Origin: Bryobacterales bacterium
Lineage (GTDB): Bacteria > Acidobacteriota > Terriglobia > Bryobacterales > Bryobacteraceae
Assembly: GCA_003167495.1 (NCBI GenBank)
Contig: PMSX01000061.1
Span: 1-63,223, forward strand
Reading direction: 5' to 3'
Length of the DNA: 63,223 bases
Below, piece after piece: positions 53,451-62,892 of this stretch. The number at the start of each line of letters is the position of its first letter. Positions within the stretch are counted from its first letter, which is position 1. The position numbers were made by a program, and so were the translations under genes. The notes beneath the pieces are model-generated. The model searched no databases. It worked only from the letters and a program-made list of their open reading frames with translations, and had not been told where the DNA came from.

Positions 53451-54291
53451 AGCGCCGGAAGCGGACTTGGATGTGCTCGGGCGAGCGGCCGTCAAGCGGT
53501 GCGAGGAGAAAGGTTTCGACTGTGAGTTCAGCGCCATCGAATGTGGGGCGAGTCCCGGCATTGGTAATAGACGGCCAAAGTCTGCCGCTAATGGGCTCCA
53601 GCGTTTCTGTAATGTAAACGCCGCGCGGGATGATTTGACCGGCTGGGGGACTTAGGTTCAACGTTGGAACGGTTTGTTGGGAACCGATGCCGTGACCCTT
53701 CACCACGTCGCCTTGCAAAGCAAAACATCGGCCCAGAAAGCGGCCGGCTAGTGAAACATTGCCCGCATGGATGCATTGGCGGATCGCGGAACTGGAAACC
53801 ACTTTGCCGCGATAAGTGACGGCGGGAAGAAACCGAGCGGCAAACTCGTATCCCTGGCCGAGTTCTTTCAGCGTGTCTATCGTGCCGGCTTGTTTGTTGC
53901 CAAAGCGAAAATTTTCGCCAACGAAGACAGCCTGTGCGTGCAGACCCTTGACGATGATCTGCGAAACAAATTCTTCCGGAGTAAAGAGCGCCAGATGTTC
54001 GTTGAACGGCAGAACCAGAATGCGTTCCGCGCCAACCTCGCTCAACAGACGAACGCGATCTTCCAGACTGCAGATCGCCTCCGGCACGCGATGCGGCGCA
54101 ACAAAAACGGCCGGATGAGGATGGAACGTCAAGACGGCGGGTTGCAACTGATGTTCCCGCGCATATTCGCAGGTGAGTTGGAGCAGCGCTTGATGACCGC
54201 GATGAACACCGTCAAAGTTGCCGATGGTGAGCGCGCAAGGTCCGAAACGGCCTTGCGCCGAATCCATGGAAAAGTACACTTGCGTGCTCAT
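53338..54291 (-). CDS. ribF: Bifunctional riboflavin kinase / FAD synthetase
   Basis: A protein of 317 residues. The N-terminal nucleotidyltransferase domain shows ALTIGNFDGVHRGHQALL (with the HxGH-type motif), and the C-terminal flavokinase domain shows GHGIGSQQTVPTLNL, PRGVYITETLEPISGR and TNAGTRPTFDG. It turns riboflavin into FMN and FAD. Its start overlaps the upstream metallo-beta-lactamase-fold gene by 4 bases (ATGA). Its stop lies 33 bases from the right end of the mobile element, which spared it. Confidence 0.95.
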   Translation of the reverse strand: MSTQVYFSMDSAQGRFGPCALTIGNFDGVHRGHQALLQLTCEYAREHQLQPAVLTFHPHPAVFVAPHRVPEAICSLEDRVRLLSEVGAERILVLPFNEHLALFTPEEFVSQIIVKGLHAQAVFVGENFRFGNKQAGTIDTLKELGQGYEFAARFLPAVTYRGKVVSSSAIRQCIHAGNVSLAGRFLGRCFALQGDVVKGHGIGSQQTVPTLNLSPPAGQIIPRGVYITETLEPISGRLWPSITNAGTRPTFDGAELTVETFLLAPLDGRSPEHIQVRFRRFIRKEQHFADAASLKAQILRDVGRAKAFWRRVVPGDA

Positions 54292-55085
54292 GCACTTAAC
54301 CGCCCGATCGGGATTTCGAGGCCGTCATAGGCAATCTGGACATGGGGAGGAAGGCGCTCCGCCAAGGTAGAGTGCATCAGATCGTGGGAAATGTGAGTGA
54401 AGAACGCGCGTTTGGGTTTGAGTAGTTCAACGGTGCGGAGAGATTCGTCCACTGTCGAGTGTGTGGGGTGCGGGTTGTGGCGCAGCGCATCAAGAAAGAG
54501 CACGTCTAAATCCCTCAACATCTCCATGCTGGCGGCGGGAATTTCGCTATGGTCTGTGAGATAGGCGCAATCGCCAAAGCGGAAACCGTGCGCCACGCCG
54601 CGGCCATGAGCCACGAGGATGGGTTGCATTTCCACGCCGGCCACTTGAATAGGAGCAGAATCGAAAACATTGGCAGTCAGGCGGGGACGGCTGGATTCGG
54701 TGGGCGATTCGTCAAACACGTATTGGAATATCCGGCGGATGGTGACAAGAGCGTCGGCGGAAGCGTAGATGGGGATATCGTTTTTCTGCATGAAGTTGAA
54801 AGGCCGTACGTCGTCCAGGCCAAGGATATGATCGGCGTGCGAATGGGTATAGAGGATAGCGTCAAGCCGATCGATATTGAAACGCAGGGCCTGATAGCGA
54901 AAGTCGGGCGTCGAGTCGATGAGGACGCGCTTATCACCAAAGGACAGGAGGACGGAGGGACGGAGACGCTTATCACGCGAATCCGTCGAGGTGCACACCT
55001 TGCAGCGGCAACCAATCATGGGGACGCCGACGCTGGTGCCGGAGCCGAGCACCCGAATCGAGGCCCGCTCGAAATTCTCGAGCAT
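54288..55085 (-). CDS. Metallo-beta-lactamase-fold hydrolase (PhnP-like)
   Basis: A protein of 265 residues. Metal motifs are in LYTHSHADHILGLDDV (HxHxDH), with later ligands in CAYLTDHSEIP, LFLDALRHNPHPTH and AFFTHISHDL. The N-terminal VLGSGTSVGVPMIGCRCKVC is shared with PhnP and related phosphodiesterases. It probably cleaves cyclic phosphates or other phosphodiesters. It is translationally coupled to ribF and follows the DUF1844 gene by 3 bases. Confidence 0.88.
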   Translation of the reverse strand: MLENFERASIRVLGSGTSVGVPMIGCRCKVCTSTDSRDKRLRPSVLLSFGDKRVLIDSTPDFRYQALRFNIDRLDAILYTHSHADHILGLDDVRPFNFMQKNDIPIYASADALVTIRRIFQYVFDESPTESSRPRLTANVFDSAPIQVAGVEMQPILVAHGRGVAHGFRFGDCAYLTDHSEIPAASMEMLRDLDVLFLDALRHNPHPTHSTVDESLRTVELLKPKRAFFTHISHDLMHSTLAERLPPHVQIAYDGLEIPIGRLSA

Positions 55086-55088
55086 CTA

Positions 55089-55475
55089 TTAGGTCTTCGT
55101 TCCCTTCCCGCCGTCGGGTGTGATGATGAGTGGACGATCATCCTTGCTTTCGGGAGGAGCAGCGGCGGCGGGCGCGTCCTTCTTCTTGAGCGCATCGGAT
55201 ACCTGGACGAAGCGAAAGCGCAGCTCGGTTAAGCCGTTTTCGATCATGCGCTGCTCCTCGGTGGTGAGGTTGCCGCGGGTCTTTTCCTGCAACATTCCCA
55301 GAACGTCGATGGAATGGCGGGCCAGTGGCAGGTTGGGTTCGTTTTCCTCGTCAGTTTCGCCAAAACGCAGTAAACCCAACTGCATCTGGGTTTGCATCAA
55401 GATGGACTCTACGAGAAAAGTAAAGTTTGCAGGCGGTAGCGGGTAATCGGAAGGGATCTTTTGAGTTTCAGCCAT
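55089..55475 (-). CDS. DUF1844 protein
   Basis: A protein of 128 residues. The core PPANFTFLVESILMQTQMQL and LPLARHSIDVLGMLQEKTRG match the DUF1844 family, whose function is unknown. The C-terminus is Ala/Pro/Lys-rich and disordered. It is the first gene of a unit with the phosphodiesterase and ribF. It is divergent from mazG, with 47 bases between the starts. Confidence 0.85.
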   Translation of the reverse strand: MAETQKIPSDYPLPPANFTFLVESILMQTQMQLGLLRFGETDEENEPNLPLARHSIDVLGMLQEKTRGNLTTEEQRMIENGLTELRFRFVQVSDALKKKDAPAAAAPPESKDDRPLIITPDGGKGTKT

Positions 55476-55522
55476 ACGACACTACATATTTTACTTATTG
55501 ACGGCTGTGCGAGGATCGTGCC

Positions 55523-56338
55523 ATGGCAGAAAGATTTGCGGAAGCAGGCAAGAAATTTGGGGAATTGGTAGAGGTGATGGCGCGTTTGCGGGCGCCGGGC
55601 GGCTGTCCCTGGGATCGGAAACAGACGTTCGAAACCATTAAAACCTACCTGCTGGAAGAAGCCTATGAAGTGATGGACGCGATTGATCGCGAGGATTGGC
55701 GCGGACTTCAGGAAGAGTTGGGCGATTTGCTGCTCCAACCGGTTTTCTTTGCCGAAATAGCGGCCGAACAAGGATTGTTCACGGTTTCGGATTCGCTGGA
55801 CGCGATCAATCAGAAGCTGGTGAGGCGTCATCCGCATGTGTTCGGCGATGCGCGCGCCGAAACCCCGGCAGAGGTGATGGTGCACTGGAATGAAATCAAG
55901 AAGCGCGAGAAAGCGGAGCAGGGAACAGTCGCATCGGCTTCGGTGCTCGATGGCGTTCCGCGAAATTTGCCGGCGCTGATGGAAGCCGACAAAGTGAGTC
56001 ACAAGGCAGCGGGGTTGGGGTTCGATTGGCCGGATATTGGCGGTGTGCTGGACAAAGTTCGCGAAGAGGCGGAAGAACTGGCGAACGCGCAGCACACGCA
56101 GAACGCGAAACACATCGAGCATGAGTTGGGAGATTTGCTTTTCACGATTGTGAATCTGGCGCGCCATTTAAAGATTGATCCGGAGCAGGCGCTGCGCAAG
56201 AGTACGGCACGGTTTCGTGGGAGGTTTGCGCATGTCGAAACAAGGGCCGCCGAGTCGGGCAGGGACTTAAACGAGACGCCATTAGAGCAGATGGAAGAGT
56301 GGTGGCAGGAGGGAAAGAAACTAGCCGATCAAAAGTAA
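55523..56338 (+). CDS. mazG: Nucleoside triphosphate pyrophosphohydrolase MazG
   Basis: A protein of 271 residues with two MazG domains. The first has LRAPGGCPWDRKQTFETIKT and the metal-binding EExxE...D helices (YLLEEAYEVMDAIDREDW, LQEELGDLLLQPVF); the second has VREEAEELANA and HIEHELGDLLFTIVNLARH. It hydrolyses NTPs and dNTPs to monophosphates, clearing abnormal nucleotides. It overlaps the convergent SDR gene by 10 bases. Confidence 0.95.
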   Translation: MAERFAEAGKKFGELVEVMARLRAPGGCPWDRKQTFETIKTYLLEEAYEVMDAIDREDWRGLQEELGDLLLQPVFFAEIAAEQGLFTVSDSLDAINQKLVRRHPHVFGDARAETPAEVMVHWNEIKKREKAEQGTVASASVLDGVPRNLPALMEADKVSHKAAGLGFDWPDIGGVLDKVREEAEELANAQHTQNAKHIEHELGDLLFTIVNLARHLKIDPEQALRKSTARFRGRFAHVETRAAESGRDLNETPLEQMEEWWQEGKKLADQK

Positions 56339-57036
56339 CCATATGCGAGCCAGCCGCCATCCACATATAAAGAATGGCCGGTAATGAAGCTCGCTTTCTC
56401 ACTGAGCAGGAAGCAGACAGCATCCGCCACATCGGCGGGTTGCGCCAGGCGGCCCAATGGAATGCGCGCTTTGATTTGCGCTTCGTTCACGTTGCCTGCG
56501 GCGATGTTGCGCTGAGTCATCTCCGTTGCGACATAGGCGGGGCCAACGGCGTTTACCCGGATACCTTTCTCGGCCCACTCGATGGCCAGAACCTTAGTCA
56601 GCATCGCCACTCCAGCCTTGGCACAGCAATAGGCAGCGCGCCTGGGGAAAGCGGCTTCCGCGTTGGTGCTGGTAATAAAGACGATCGCGCCGCCGCTCTC
56701 CATCATGCGCTTGGCACAGGCTTGCGCGAAATAGAATGCGCCATTCAACTGTACATCCACCATGCGCGCCCAATCGGCAGGCGGCAGACTAATGCTGTCG
56801 TGTGGCTTGCTCAGGCCCGCACAGTTGACCACGCCGTCCAATCGCCCAAATTGTTTGACCGCCGCTTCCGCCACAGCTTCGCATTGCTCTGGATTCGTGA
56901 TGTCGCACGCCATGCCTCCGTCGCCCGCATTTAGATCGGCAACCACTACCTGTGCGCCTTCGCCTACCAGCCGCGCGCTCACTTCAGCACCAATGCCGCC
57001 CGCGCCGCCCGAAACCACAATCACTTTGCCTCGCAT
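56329..57036 (-). CDS. Short-chain dehydrogenase/reductase
   Basis: A protein of 235 residues starting at ATG 57036; the open frame to 57468 overlaps the transaldolase-like gene and lacks signal. The cofactor motif is VSGGAGGIGAEV, with NAG-type NCAGLSK, the Ser in ITSTNAEAAFPRR and the catalytic Tyr-Lys in AAYCCAKAG. The acidic residue in VVADLNAGD suggests NAD rather than NADP. The end LYVDGGWLAYGYF is typical. The substrate is unknown. Confidence 0.92.
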   Translation of the reverse strand: MRGKVIVVSGGAGGIGAEVSARLVGEGAQVVVADLNAGDGGMACDITNPEQCEAVAEAAVKQFGRLDGVVNCAGLSKPHDSISLPPADWARMVDVQLNGAFYFAQACAKRMMESGGAIVFITSTNAEAAFPRRAAYCCAKAGVAMLTKVLAIEWAEKGIRVNAVGPAYVATEMTQRNIAAGNVNEAQIKARIPLGRLAQPADVADAVCFLLSEKASFITGHSLYVDGGWLAYGYF

Positions 57037-57084
57037 CGTAAGAAAACTGAGCGTACCATTTCCCCCCTGATACCATCGAAACGT

Positions 57085-58176
57085 TTGAGCGCAGCCGTCA
57101 CCTTCAAAAGTCCGCTTCACGAGATGACCCAGACCACGCCCACTTGTCTGTGGAACGATTCGGCTGCGTTTGAAGAGCTCAAGTATTCGCTGGAGCATGG
57201 AGCGGTGGGCGCGACTTGCAATCCGGTGATTGTACTCGACGTTCTCAAGCAGGAGATGCCCCTCTGGAGAGACCACATCGTGGAACTCATTCGGCAACGG
57301 CCGAGGGCGACCGAGCGTGAAATCGCTTGGGCGTTGGTCGAAGAAATTTCGGCCACGCGCGCCGGCATGCTCAAGCACATCTTCGCTGCCGAGAATGGGA
57401 AGAACGGCCGTCTCTCGATTCAGACTGACCCAATGCTCTACCGCGACACGGAGGCGCTGATCCAGCAAGCGACGCGTTTCAGTGGTCTCGCGTCAAACAT
57501 GATCGTGAAAATTCCGGCCACCACCGCCGGCATCGCCGCTTTCGAAGAAGTCACTTACCGCGGCATCAGCGTCAACGCGACTGTGTCGTTCTCACTCCCA
57601 CAGTGCGTGGCTGTGGCCGAAGCTGTAGAGCGAGGGCTGCAGCGGCGAGAGCGGGAGCGCTTGAGCATCTCCTCCATGGGGCCTGTATGCACGATCATGG
57701 TGGGACGGTTGGATGACTGGCTCAAGGTGCAGGCTGACAAACAGAGCATCACCACCGATCCTGGGCATCTTGAATGGGCCGGCGTGGCGGTCTTTAAAAA
57801 GACCTACCAACTCTTCAAGCAGCGCGGATACAGGATCCGCTTGCTTTCCGCAGCCTACCGCAACCATATGCAATGGAGTGAATTTATCGGCGGTGATGTT
57901 GTCGTCTCGCCTCCCTGTAAGTGGCAGAGGCGCTTCAACGCGAGTGACATAAAAGTGGAGAGCCGGATCGCCAAGCCGGTGGATCCAGAGATCGTCGACG
58001 ATTTAGCGAGCAAGTTTCCCGATTTTGTTCGCGCCTCCACTGAAGGCGGTATAGCGATTGAGGATTTCGATACGTTTGGACCAACCGTGCGCACCCTGCG
58101 CCAATTCATTGAAGCTTGTCATGAGTTGGAGGCGCTGATCCGCGAGCTCATGCTGCCGAATCCCGACAAGATATAG
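57085..58176 (+). CDS. Transaldolase-family protein
   Basis: A protein of about 363 residues. TPTCLWNDSAAFEELKYSL opens a transaldolase-like barrel with GATCNPVIVL, the Schiff-base Lys in ASNMIVKIPATTAGIAAFEE, GISVNATVSFSLPQ and SSMGPVCTIMVGRLDDW. Compared with TalB it has changes (GATCNP for GATTNP) and is longer, so it may act on another aldol substrate. The first start is TTG 57085; ATG 57124 is also possible. It is divergent from the SDR. Confidence 0.85.
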   Translation: MSAAVTFKSPLHEMTQTTPTCLWNDSAAFEELKYSLEHGAVGATCNPVIVLDVLKQEMPLWRDHIVELIRQRPRATEREIAWALVEEISATRAGMLKHIFAAENGKNGRLSIQTDPMLYRDTEALIQQATRFSGLASNMIVKIPATTAGIAAFEEVTYRGISVNATVSFSLPQCVAVAEAVERGLQRRERERLSISSMGPVCTIMVGRLDDWLKVQADKQSITTDPGHLEWAGVAVFKKTYQLFKQRGYRIRLLSAAYRNHMQWSEFIGGDVVVSPPCKWQRRFNASDIKVESRIAKPVDPEIVDDLASKFPDFVRASTEGGIAIEDFDTFGPTVRTLRQFIEACHELEALIRELMLPNPDKI

Positions 58177-58181
58177 CAGCG

Positions 58182-58952
58182 TTAGAGGCTCGCCGCCATC
58201 GCTTTGGCGACTGCTAAGCCGACCTCGCGTTTCTTATCGACGACAGTCAAAGTGATCACCATTCCGTTCTCCCCTTTGCGAACGGCGAGCGTCGAATCCA
58301 TCGGCCCATAGTAAGCTTCGTCCCAAGGTCCCGGGATGCTGGGCTCCTCATTGCCGGCAAGGCGGCCGACAGTTTTTATCCCAATGACCGCCGCCCTTGC
58401 GTTCCCACGATAAATCTGGACAGATAGCAGCGGTCTATTCTTCGGGATCTCGGAAATCTTCTTGGCAATCGATTCCAAGTCTTTCAGTCCGACCTGGCCG
58501 TCCTTCGGTTCCTCGGCTTTGTCTCGATCGGAGGCAGCGCTTGGCTGAGAATAATAATTACAATACTCGCGTATCTCGCCGGCGTCGTTTCCTTCGGCGC
58601 GGGCGATTTTGGTTCCCAGAATCTCAGCCACCTGGTCCTTACTAAGCAGATCGCAGCCGGCTTGGGTTCGCTGTACGGGGCCGACCTTCACTTTACTGAG
58701 TTCTTGTTTAGCTTCCAGCAGTCTATCTTTCAAGAAGTAGTAGCCTTCCACAACACCAAAGATCCCAAGCACGAAGAGTACGGCCAGTGAGATGATAACG
58801 ATCTTCAAAACGGGAGGCTTCCGTGGAGCCGCCGGATAAGGTGCCTGTGCGGATAAAGAAGGCGCCCGGCCGGTTGTTTGCGGGCTGCCACATTTTGGAC
58901 AAAATCTACCTCCGCCGGTGGCCGCGCCGCAGCTTGCGCAAAAGTTCGACAT
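58182..58952 (-). CDS. Zinc-ribbon single-pass membrane protein, unknown function
   Basis: A protein of 256 residues. A zinc ribbon (FCASCGAATGGGRFCPKCGS, residues 4-23) is followed by a Pro/Ala linker, one membrane helix (IVIISLAVLFVLGIFGVV, about residues 51-70) and an outer domain with one Cys (AGCDLLSKDQVAEILG) reminiscent of DUF3558-like lipoproteins. It is probably envelope-located; its function is unknown. It is convergent with the transaldolase. Confidence 0.75.
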   Translation of the reverse strand: MSNFCASCGAATGGGRFCPKCGSPQTTGRAPSLSAQAPYPAAPRKPPVLKIVIISLAVLFVLGIFGVVEGYYFLKDRLLEAKQELSKVKVGPVQRTQAGCDLLSKDQVAEILGTKIARAEGNDAGEIREYCNYYSQPSAASDRDKAEEPKDGQVGLKDLESIAKKISEIPKNRPLLSVQIYRGNARAAVIGIKTVGRLAGNEEPSIPGPWDEAYYGPMDSTLAVRKGENGMVITLTVVDKKREVGLAVAKAMAASL

Positions 58953-58990
58953 CGTGTCTCCCCCGAATCATTATAGGTTGCGTGGCCAGT

Positions 58991-60097
58991 CTAGTGCTGG
59001 TTGCCCGCCGCTACTTTTTCAACTTGCCGCATCAGCCGCAGAGTGTTGCCGCCGTAGATTTTCTTAATGTCCGAGGGCGAATACCCTTTCTCCAGCAGCG
59101 CGCGGGTGAGATTCGGGAATTTGGATACATCGTCGAGCCCGATGGGCGCGCATTCGATGCCGTCGAAATCCGTACCGATGCCGATGGCGTCGATACCCGC
59201 GATCTGTTTGATGTGATCGATGTGAGCTACCACATCGGCGAGAGTGGCGCGCACCGGAGCGCCTTTGGGCGCGTCGGCGGATTTTTGCGAAATGAAGTTG
59301 CAGTAGAAGTTGACCTGAATCACGCCTCCTTTTTGGGCGAGAGCTTTGATCATGTCGTCCGTCATGTTGCGCGGAACGTTCGTCAGTGCGCGGCAGGCGG
59401 AGTGCGAGGCGATGAGCGGAGCTTGGCTGGTTTCCAGGGCATCGTAGAAAGTCTTGTCGGCAACGTGCGAGATATCCACCATCAGGCCGAGACGGTTCAT
59501 CTCATGAACGATCTCTTTGCCAAGCGGCGTGAGGCCATTATGATGTTCCACGCCGGGTTTATTCATATCACCCGAGGAATCGGCCCAACTATTCGTGTTC
59601 GTATGCGTCAAAGTCATATAGCGCACACCCAGGCGGTAGTAGTCGCGCAAAAGGCGGGGTGAGTCTTCAATGGCATGGCCGCCTTCTATGCCAAGCAACC
59701 CGGCGATTTTGTGCTGACGGTGGGCGCGCTCAATATCGGCGGCGGTGAGTGCGAGAGAGAAATCTTTCGGATAGCGGTGAAGGATATCGGTATAGACGGT
59801 ATCGATCATTTGCAGCGCGCGGTTAGCGGAATGGTTTCCCTCTACATATTTAGATGACACGTAGACGGAGAAAAAGACTGCGCCCACGCCGCCTTGCTTC
59901 AGCCTTGGAATATCAGTGTGATTTTTGGGCGCGTTCGCAATATCGGCGCCATCGATTGTAAAGCTCGGGATATCGTTGTGAGTGTCGATCAGGATGGCGG
60001 ATTTGGTGATGGCTTTAACTTCAGCGTCAATCTTGTCTGAACCCACAGCAGGGAGTGACAAAGCGGACAGTACTAAAACGGCAGCGCAAAGTTTTCT
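58991..60097 (-). CDS. Membrane dipeptidase (peptidase M19), secreted
   Basis: A protein of 368 residues starting at ATG 60097, giving a signal peptide (MRKLCAAVLVLSALSLPAVG). Zinc ligands of renal-dipeptidase-like enzymes are visible: LIDTHNDIPSF (HxD), the bridging Glu in LLGIEGGHAIED, and the His residues in DISHVADKTF and IASHSACRAL. It cleaves dipeptides, including those with a D-residue. It is divergent from the MauE-thioredoxin gene, with 35 bases between starts. Confidence 0.92.
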   Translation of the reverse strand, partial: RKLCAAVLVLSALSLPAVGSDKIDAEVKAITKSAILIDTHNDIPSFTIDGADIANAPKNHTDIPRLKQGGVGAVFFSVYVSSKYVEGNHSANRALQMIDTVYTDILHRYPKDFSLALTAADIERAHRQHKIAGLLGIEGGHAIEDSPRLLRDYYRLGVRYMTLTHTNTNSWADSSGDMNKPGVEHHNGLTPLGKEIVHEMNRLGLMVDISHVADKTFYDALETSQAPLIASHSACRALTNVPRNMTDDMIKALAQKGGVIQVNFYCNFISQKSADAPKGAPVRATLADVVAHIDHIKQIAGIDAIGIGTDFDGIECAPIGLDDVSKFPNLTRALLEKGYSPSDIKKIYGGNTLRLMRQVEKVAAGNQH

Positions 60098-60132
60098 CAT
60101 GGGTAAGCAACAAGAATACAATCTAAGTAGAT

Positions 60133-61062
60133 ATGCAAAGCGCAGCGGATACAGCAATCGGCCAGGAGTCAGCGGCAGCAGTGAGTTGGCAGCGAATGGT
60201 GGCGGCGGTTTGTGCCATCTTGTTGGGCATCATTTTCCTGGTATCGGGGGTGTGGAAGGTGCTCGATCCGTTTAAGACGGGTGAGCTACTGGAACAAGCG
60301 AAGGTTCCGGCCGGATTCGGCAGGTTGGGCGCGTCGGCGTTGGGCACTCTCGAGGTATTGGCGGCGTTTATGCTTTTTTATCCGAGGCTGCGGCGCTGGG
60401 GCGGATTGCTGGGATCGGGCCTGATTGTTTTCTTCCTTGGATGGATTGGCTATTACTACAGCGCGTTGGTTGGAAAAGAATGCAGTTGCTTTCCTATTAT
60501 CAAGCGGAGTATTGGCCCGGGCTTTTTTTTAGGCGACGGTGTGATGCTGCTGTTGGGGCTGGCGGCGTTTGCCTGGTCGGCGAAAGTGGTGAGCGCAAAA
60601 TTGCCGGCAACGGCGCTGGCGGCGATCGCTCTGCTGGCCGGAGTGAGTTATGGAGTGAACACCTGGAAGCACAGCAACGTGCAAGTGCCGACGCCGGTGA
60701 TTGTCGAAGGCAAGCCGCAGAATTTAGCCGAAGGCAAAGTTTTGCTGTTTTTCTATGATCCTTCGTGCATGCATTGCGACGCGGCGGCGAGGTTTATGTC
60801 GAAGCTGAATTGGGGCGACACCAAAGTGGTGGCGATTCCCACAGTGAATCCGCAATGGGCGGGATCGTTTCTGCACGACACCGGATTTAAACAGGCAACC
60901 ACGAGCCTGGAGTTAGACAAGTTGAAAAAAGCGTTTCCCTTTGTCGATCCACCGTATGGCGTGGCTTTGCTGGATGGACAAGTCAAAGAAACATTCACCC
61001 AAGCCCAGTTCAACGAACCGCTGCCACAGCCCGATTTGCAAAAACTTGGTTTCGTGAAATAG
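60133..61062 (+). CDS. MauE/DoxX-type membrane protein fused to a thioredoxin-like domain
   Basis: A protein of 309 residues. Residues 20-165 hold four membrane helices with MVAAVCAILLGIIFLVSGVW, KVPAGFGRL and the Cys pair in GKECSCFPI, as in MauE/DoxX proteins. From about residue 200 a periplasmic thioredoxin-like domain has the CxxC in LFFYDPSCMHCDAAARFM. This arrangement suggests a membrane electron-transfer path for disulfide exchange, like MauD/MauE or VKOR-DsbA fusions. Its target is unknown. Confidence 0.8.
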   Translation: MQSAADTAIGQESAAAVSWQRMVAAVCAILLGIIFLVSGVWKVLDPFKTGELLEQAKVPAGFGRLGASALGTLEVLAAFMLFYPRLRRWGGLLGSGLIVFFLGWIGYYYSALVGKECSCFPIIKRSIGPGFFLGDGVMLLLGLAAFAWSAKVVSAKLPATALAAIALLAGVSYGVNTWKHSNVQVPTPVIVEGKPQNLAEGKVLLFFYDPSCMHCDAAARFMSKLNWGDTKVVAIPTVNPQWAGSFLHDTGFKQATTSLELDKLKKAFPFVDPPYGVALLDGQVKETFTQAQFNEPLPQPDLQKLGFVK

Positions 61063-61073
61063 CAGGGCAGCGA

Positions 61074-62873
61074 TTATTTTCTGTGAATCGCCCAATCTCG
61101 CGGCGCAAACGTGACTTGCAGCCAAGCGGCAACATCATATTGGGGAGATCCAAGCAATGGAATGTCATACCGCTCGGCTTGCAGCCACACCCCGAAAATC
61201 CACTGTTGTTTGTAAGCAACCTGGCCGTTGATCGAGAAATCAGTTTGCGTGCCCCCACCCGGCAGAAACTGGCTGCCCGTTTTGATTTGCTTGTACTGCC
61301 CTTCCACAAACGTATTACCTGAAAGCCAATAGCGGCTGGTTGCGACGAGGGCGCGCCCATCGCGGCCTACCCAGCTTCCAATGATGTTGCCGTCGTTAGT
61401 GTAGGCATCGTGATAGGCATCGTTCCAATAGATAAACAAGCCGCCGTAATCTTTGCGGAAGAGCCAGGTGGAATAGCTTTCCACGCGCAGATCAAGATGT
61501 TTGAGTTTAGGAAGTTGTGTGAAGTAGATTCCCGGGCCCCAGGCGGAGCGCCGTGGCGCGTCAATCGGACTCGGCTCATCGTCGGAATAAGAATCGGAAT
61601 ACAGTGTGACGCGGCGCCGCAGCCCGGGAAGGTGCCAGCGGAAATCAAATCCGCTGTGGCGATCGCCAGGATCCAGCGCGGTGGGCGTCGGTGCGCCCCG
61701 ACCAGCGCCGTTTGGGCTGGTGACGGAAAACATGGATTCCAAAAAGGAATGCCAAGTGAGTGGATGGCCAACGCCTCCAAAGAACGTAGAACGGGTGAAG
61801 CCTAGCTCAAAATCGTCGGTTAAGTCGAACGTGACTTTTTGAGCGTTCATATAAGGATGCGGAGGCCAGGAATGGCCCGACAGCTCGCCGAATACAAATT
61901 GTGTGTGAATCTTGCCAAGGTAACGCAAAGGTCCAGGCAAAATAAGAGGCTTGGTTTGATCGAAGCGGAACATCCAGATAGGCGCTGCATTGTTTGAAAA
62001 GGCAAAGGCACTGTCTTCGCCCGGACCCCACCACAAAGATTGCTTACCGAAGGTGATGTTCTCCGGACCGAGTTGCACACCAGCGTACATTTCGAGGGTT
62101 TGAAAATTGTTGGTCTTTGCGATGGCGGAGGAACTAATGGGATTTTCGTCGGCACCAGCAATGAATTGTTGGACGGCAGACGAGTAGGCGCTGCGGCCGG
62201 GCGCGGCTTGCGCTTCGGCGCGAACGTAAAAAGAAAAACGACTGGCTGTGCCGTAAGCGGAAAAACCTGTGTCGTTGCTGAGACCGCTTCCGTAAGGGCG
62301 GCCATCGTCATTAACCAGGGTTTGTCCGAAGTGATAGCTCTCGTGGAGTGGCGTTCCGCCAATGCCCAACAGGCGAGTGTAGATCGTGGCGAGGCGAAGT
62401 TCGGTGGTCGGTTCTTCTGCCGGGAACTCGGCCTCGAGATCGGCGATGAGCGAGTGGACGTCTTGGTCGCTGTCGCGCTGCACGAAATAGGTAAGGTTGA
62501 AGGTTTCGTGGCTGGCAGCTTCGTCGGTTTGGCGGCGGCACTCGGCTCGGGTCCAGGGAGCGGTGTCGGTGACCTGGCCGGTAATGTACCCCAACGCAGC
62601 CAAGCGGCGTAAGGCTGGATAGACCCAGCTATCCAGAGGTACGTAAGGCGAACTTCGTGGGGCCGTGTCTTGCGGCGAAGGCAGGCCGTGCCGCGCGCCG
62701 AGAACGAAGTAGGCCACGAGGAATATTAGTTTGCGCGCTGATGACCTTAACATCACCCAGGAACTTAGTGCGATGGTCGTAATTTTTTTCGCGATGAACT
62801 TGGCCATCGATGGAAGATGGGGCTCCTGAGTTTCGGCCATTAAACCGATAACAAGTTGTAGCCATAAGTTCAA
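61074..62873 (-). CDS. Wzi-like capsule assembly outer-membrane protein
   Basis: A protein of up to 599 residues. The mature part begins after RHGLPSPQDTAPRSSPYVPL with DSWVYPALRRLAALGYI, and includes GPENITFGKQSLWWGPGEDS and FGELSGHSWPPHPYMNAQK, features of the Wzi capsule assembly family, an 18-stranded beta barrel that binds polysaccharide. The TTG at 62873 is the furthest start; an internal ATG giving MLRSSARKLIFLVAYFVLGA would make a better signal peptide, so the true start is uncertain. It is divergent from a sugar transferase, which supports an exopolysaccharide role. Confidence 0.85.
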   Translation of the reverse strand: MNLWLQLVIGLMAETQEPHLPSMAKFIAKKITTIALSSWVMLRSSARKLIFLVAYFVLGARHGLPSPQDTAPRSSPYVPLDSWVYPALRRLAALGYITGQVTDTAPWTRAECRRQTDEAASHETFNLTYFVQRDSDQDVHSLIADLEAEFPAEEPTTELRLATIYTRLLGIGGTPLHESYHFGQTLVNDDGRPYGSGLSNDTGFSAYGTASRFSFYVRAEAQAAPGRSAYSSAVQQFIAGADENPISSSAIAKTNNFQTLEMYAGVQLGPENITFGKQSLWWGPGEDSAFAFSNNAAPIWMFRFDQTKPLILPGPLRYLGKIHTQFVFGELSGHSWPPHPYMNAQKVTFDLTDDFELGFTRSTFFGGVGHPLTWHSFLESMFSVTSPNGAGRGAPTPTALDPGDRHSGFDFRWHLPGLRRRVTLYSDSYSDDEPSPIDAPRRSAWGPGIYFTQLPKLKHLDLRVESYSTWLFRKDYGGLFIYWNDAYHDAYTNDGNIIGSWVGRDGRALVATSRYWLSGNTFVEGQYKQIKTGSQFLPGGGTQTDFSINGQVAYKQQWIFGVWLQAERYDIPLLGSPQYDVAAWLQVTFAPRDWAIHRK

Positions 62874-62892
62874 AAAAGGAGTCGGTAGACGT

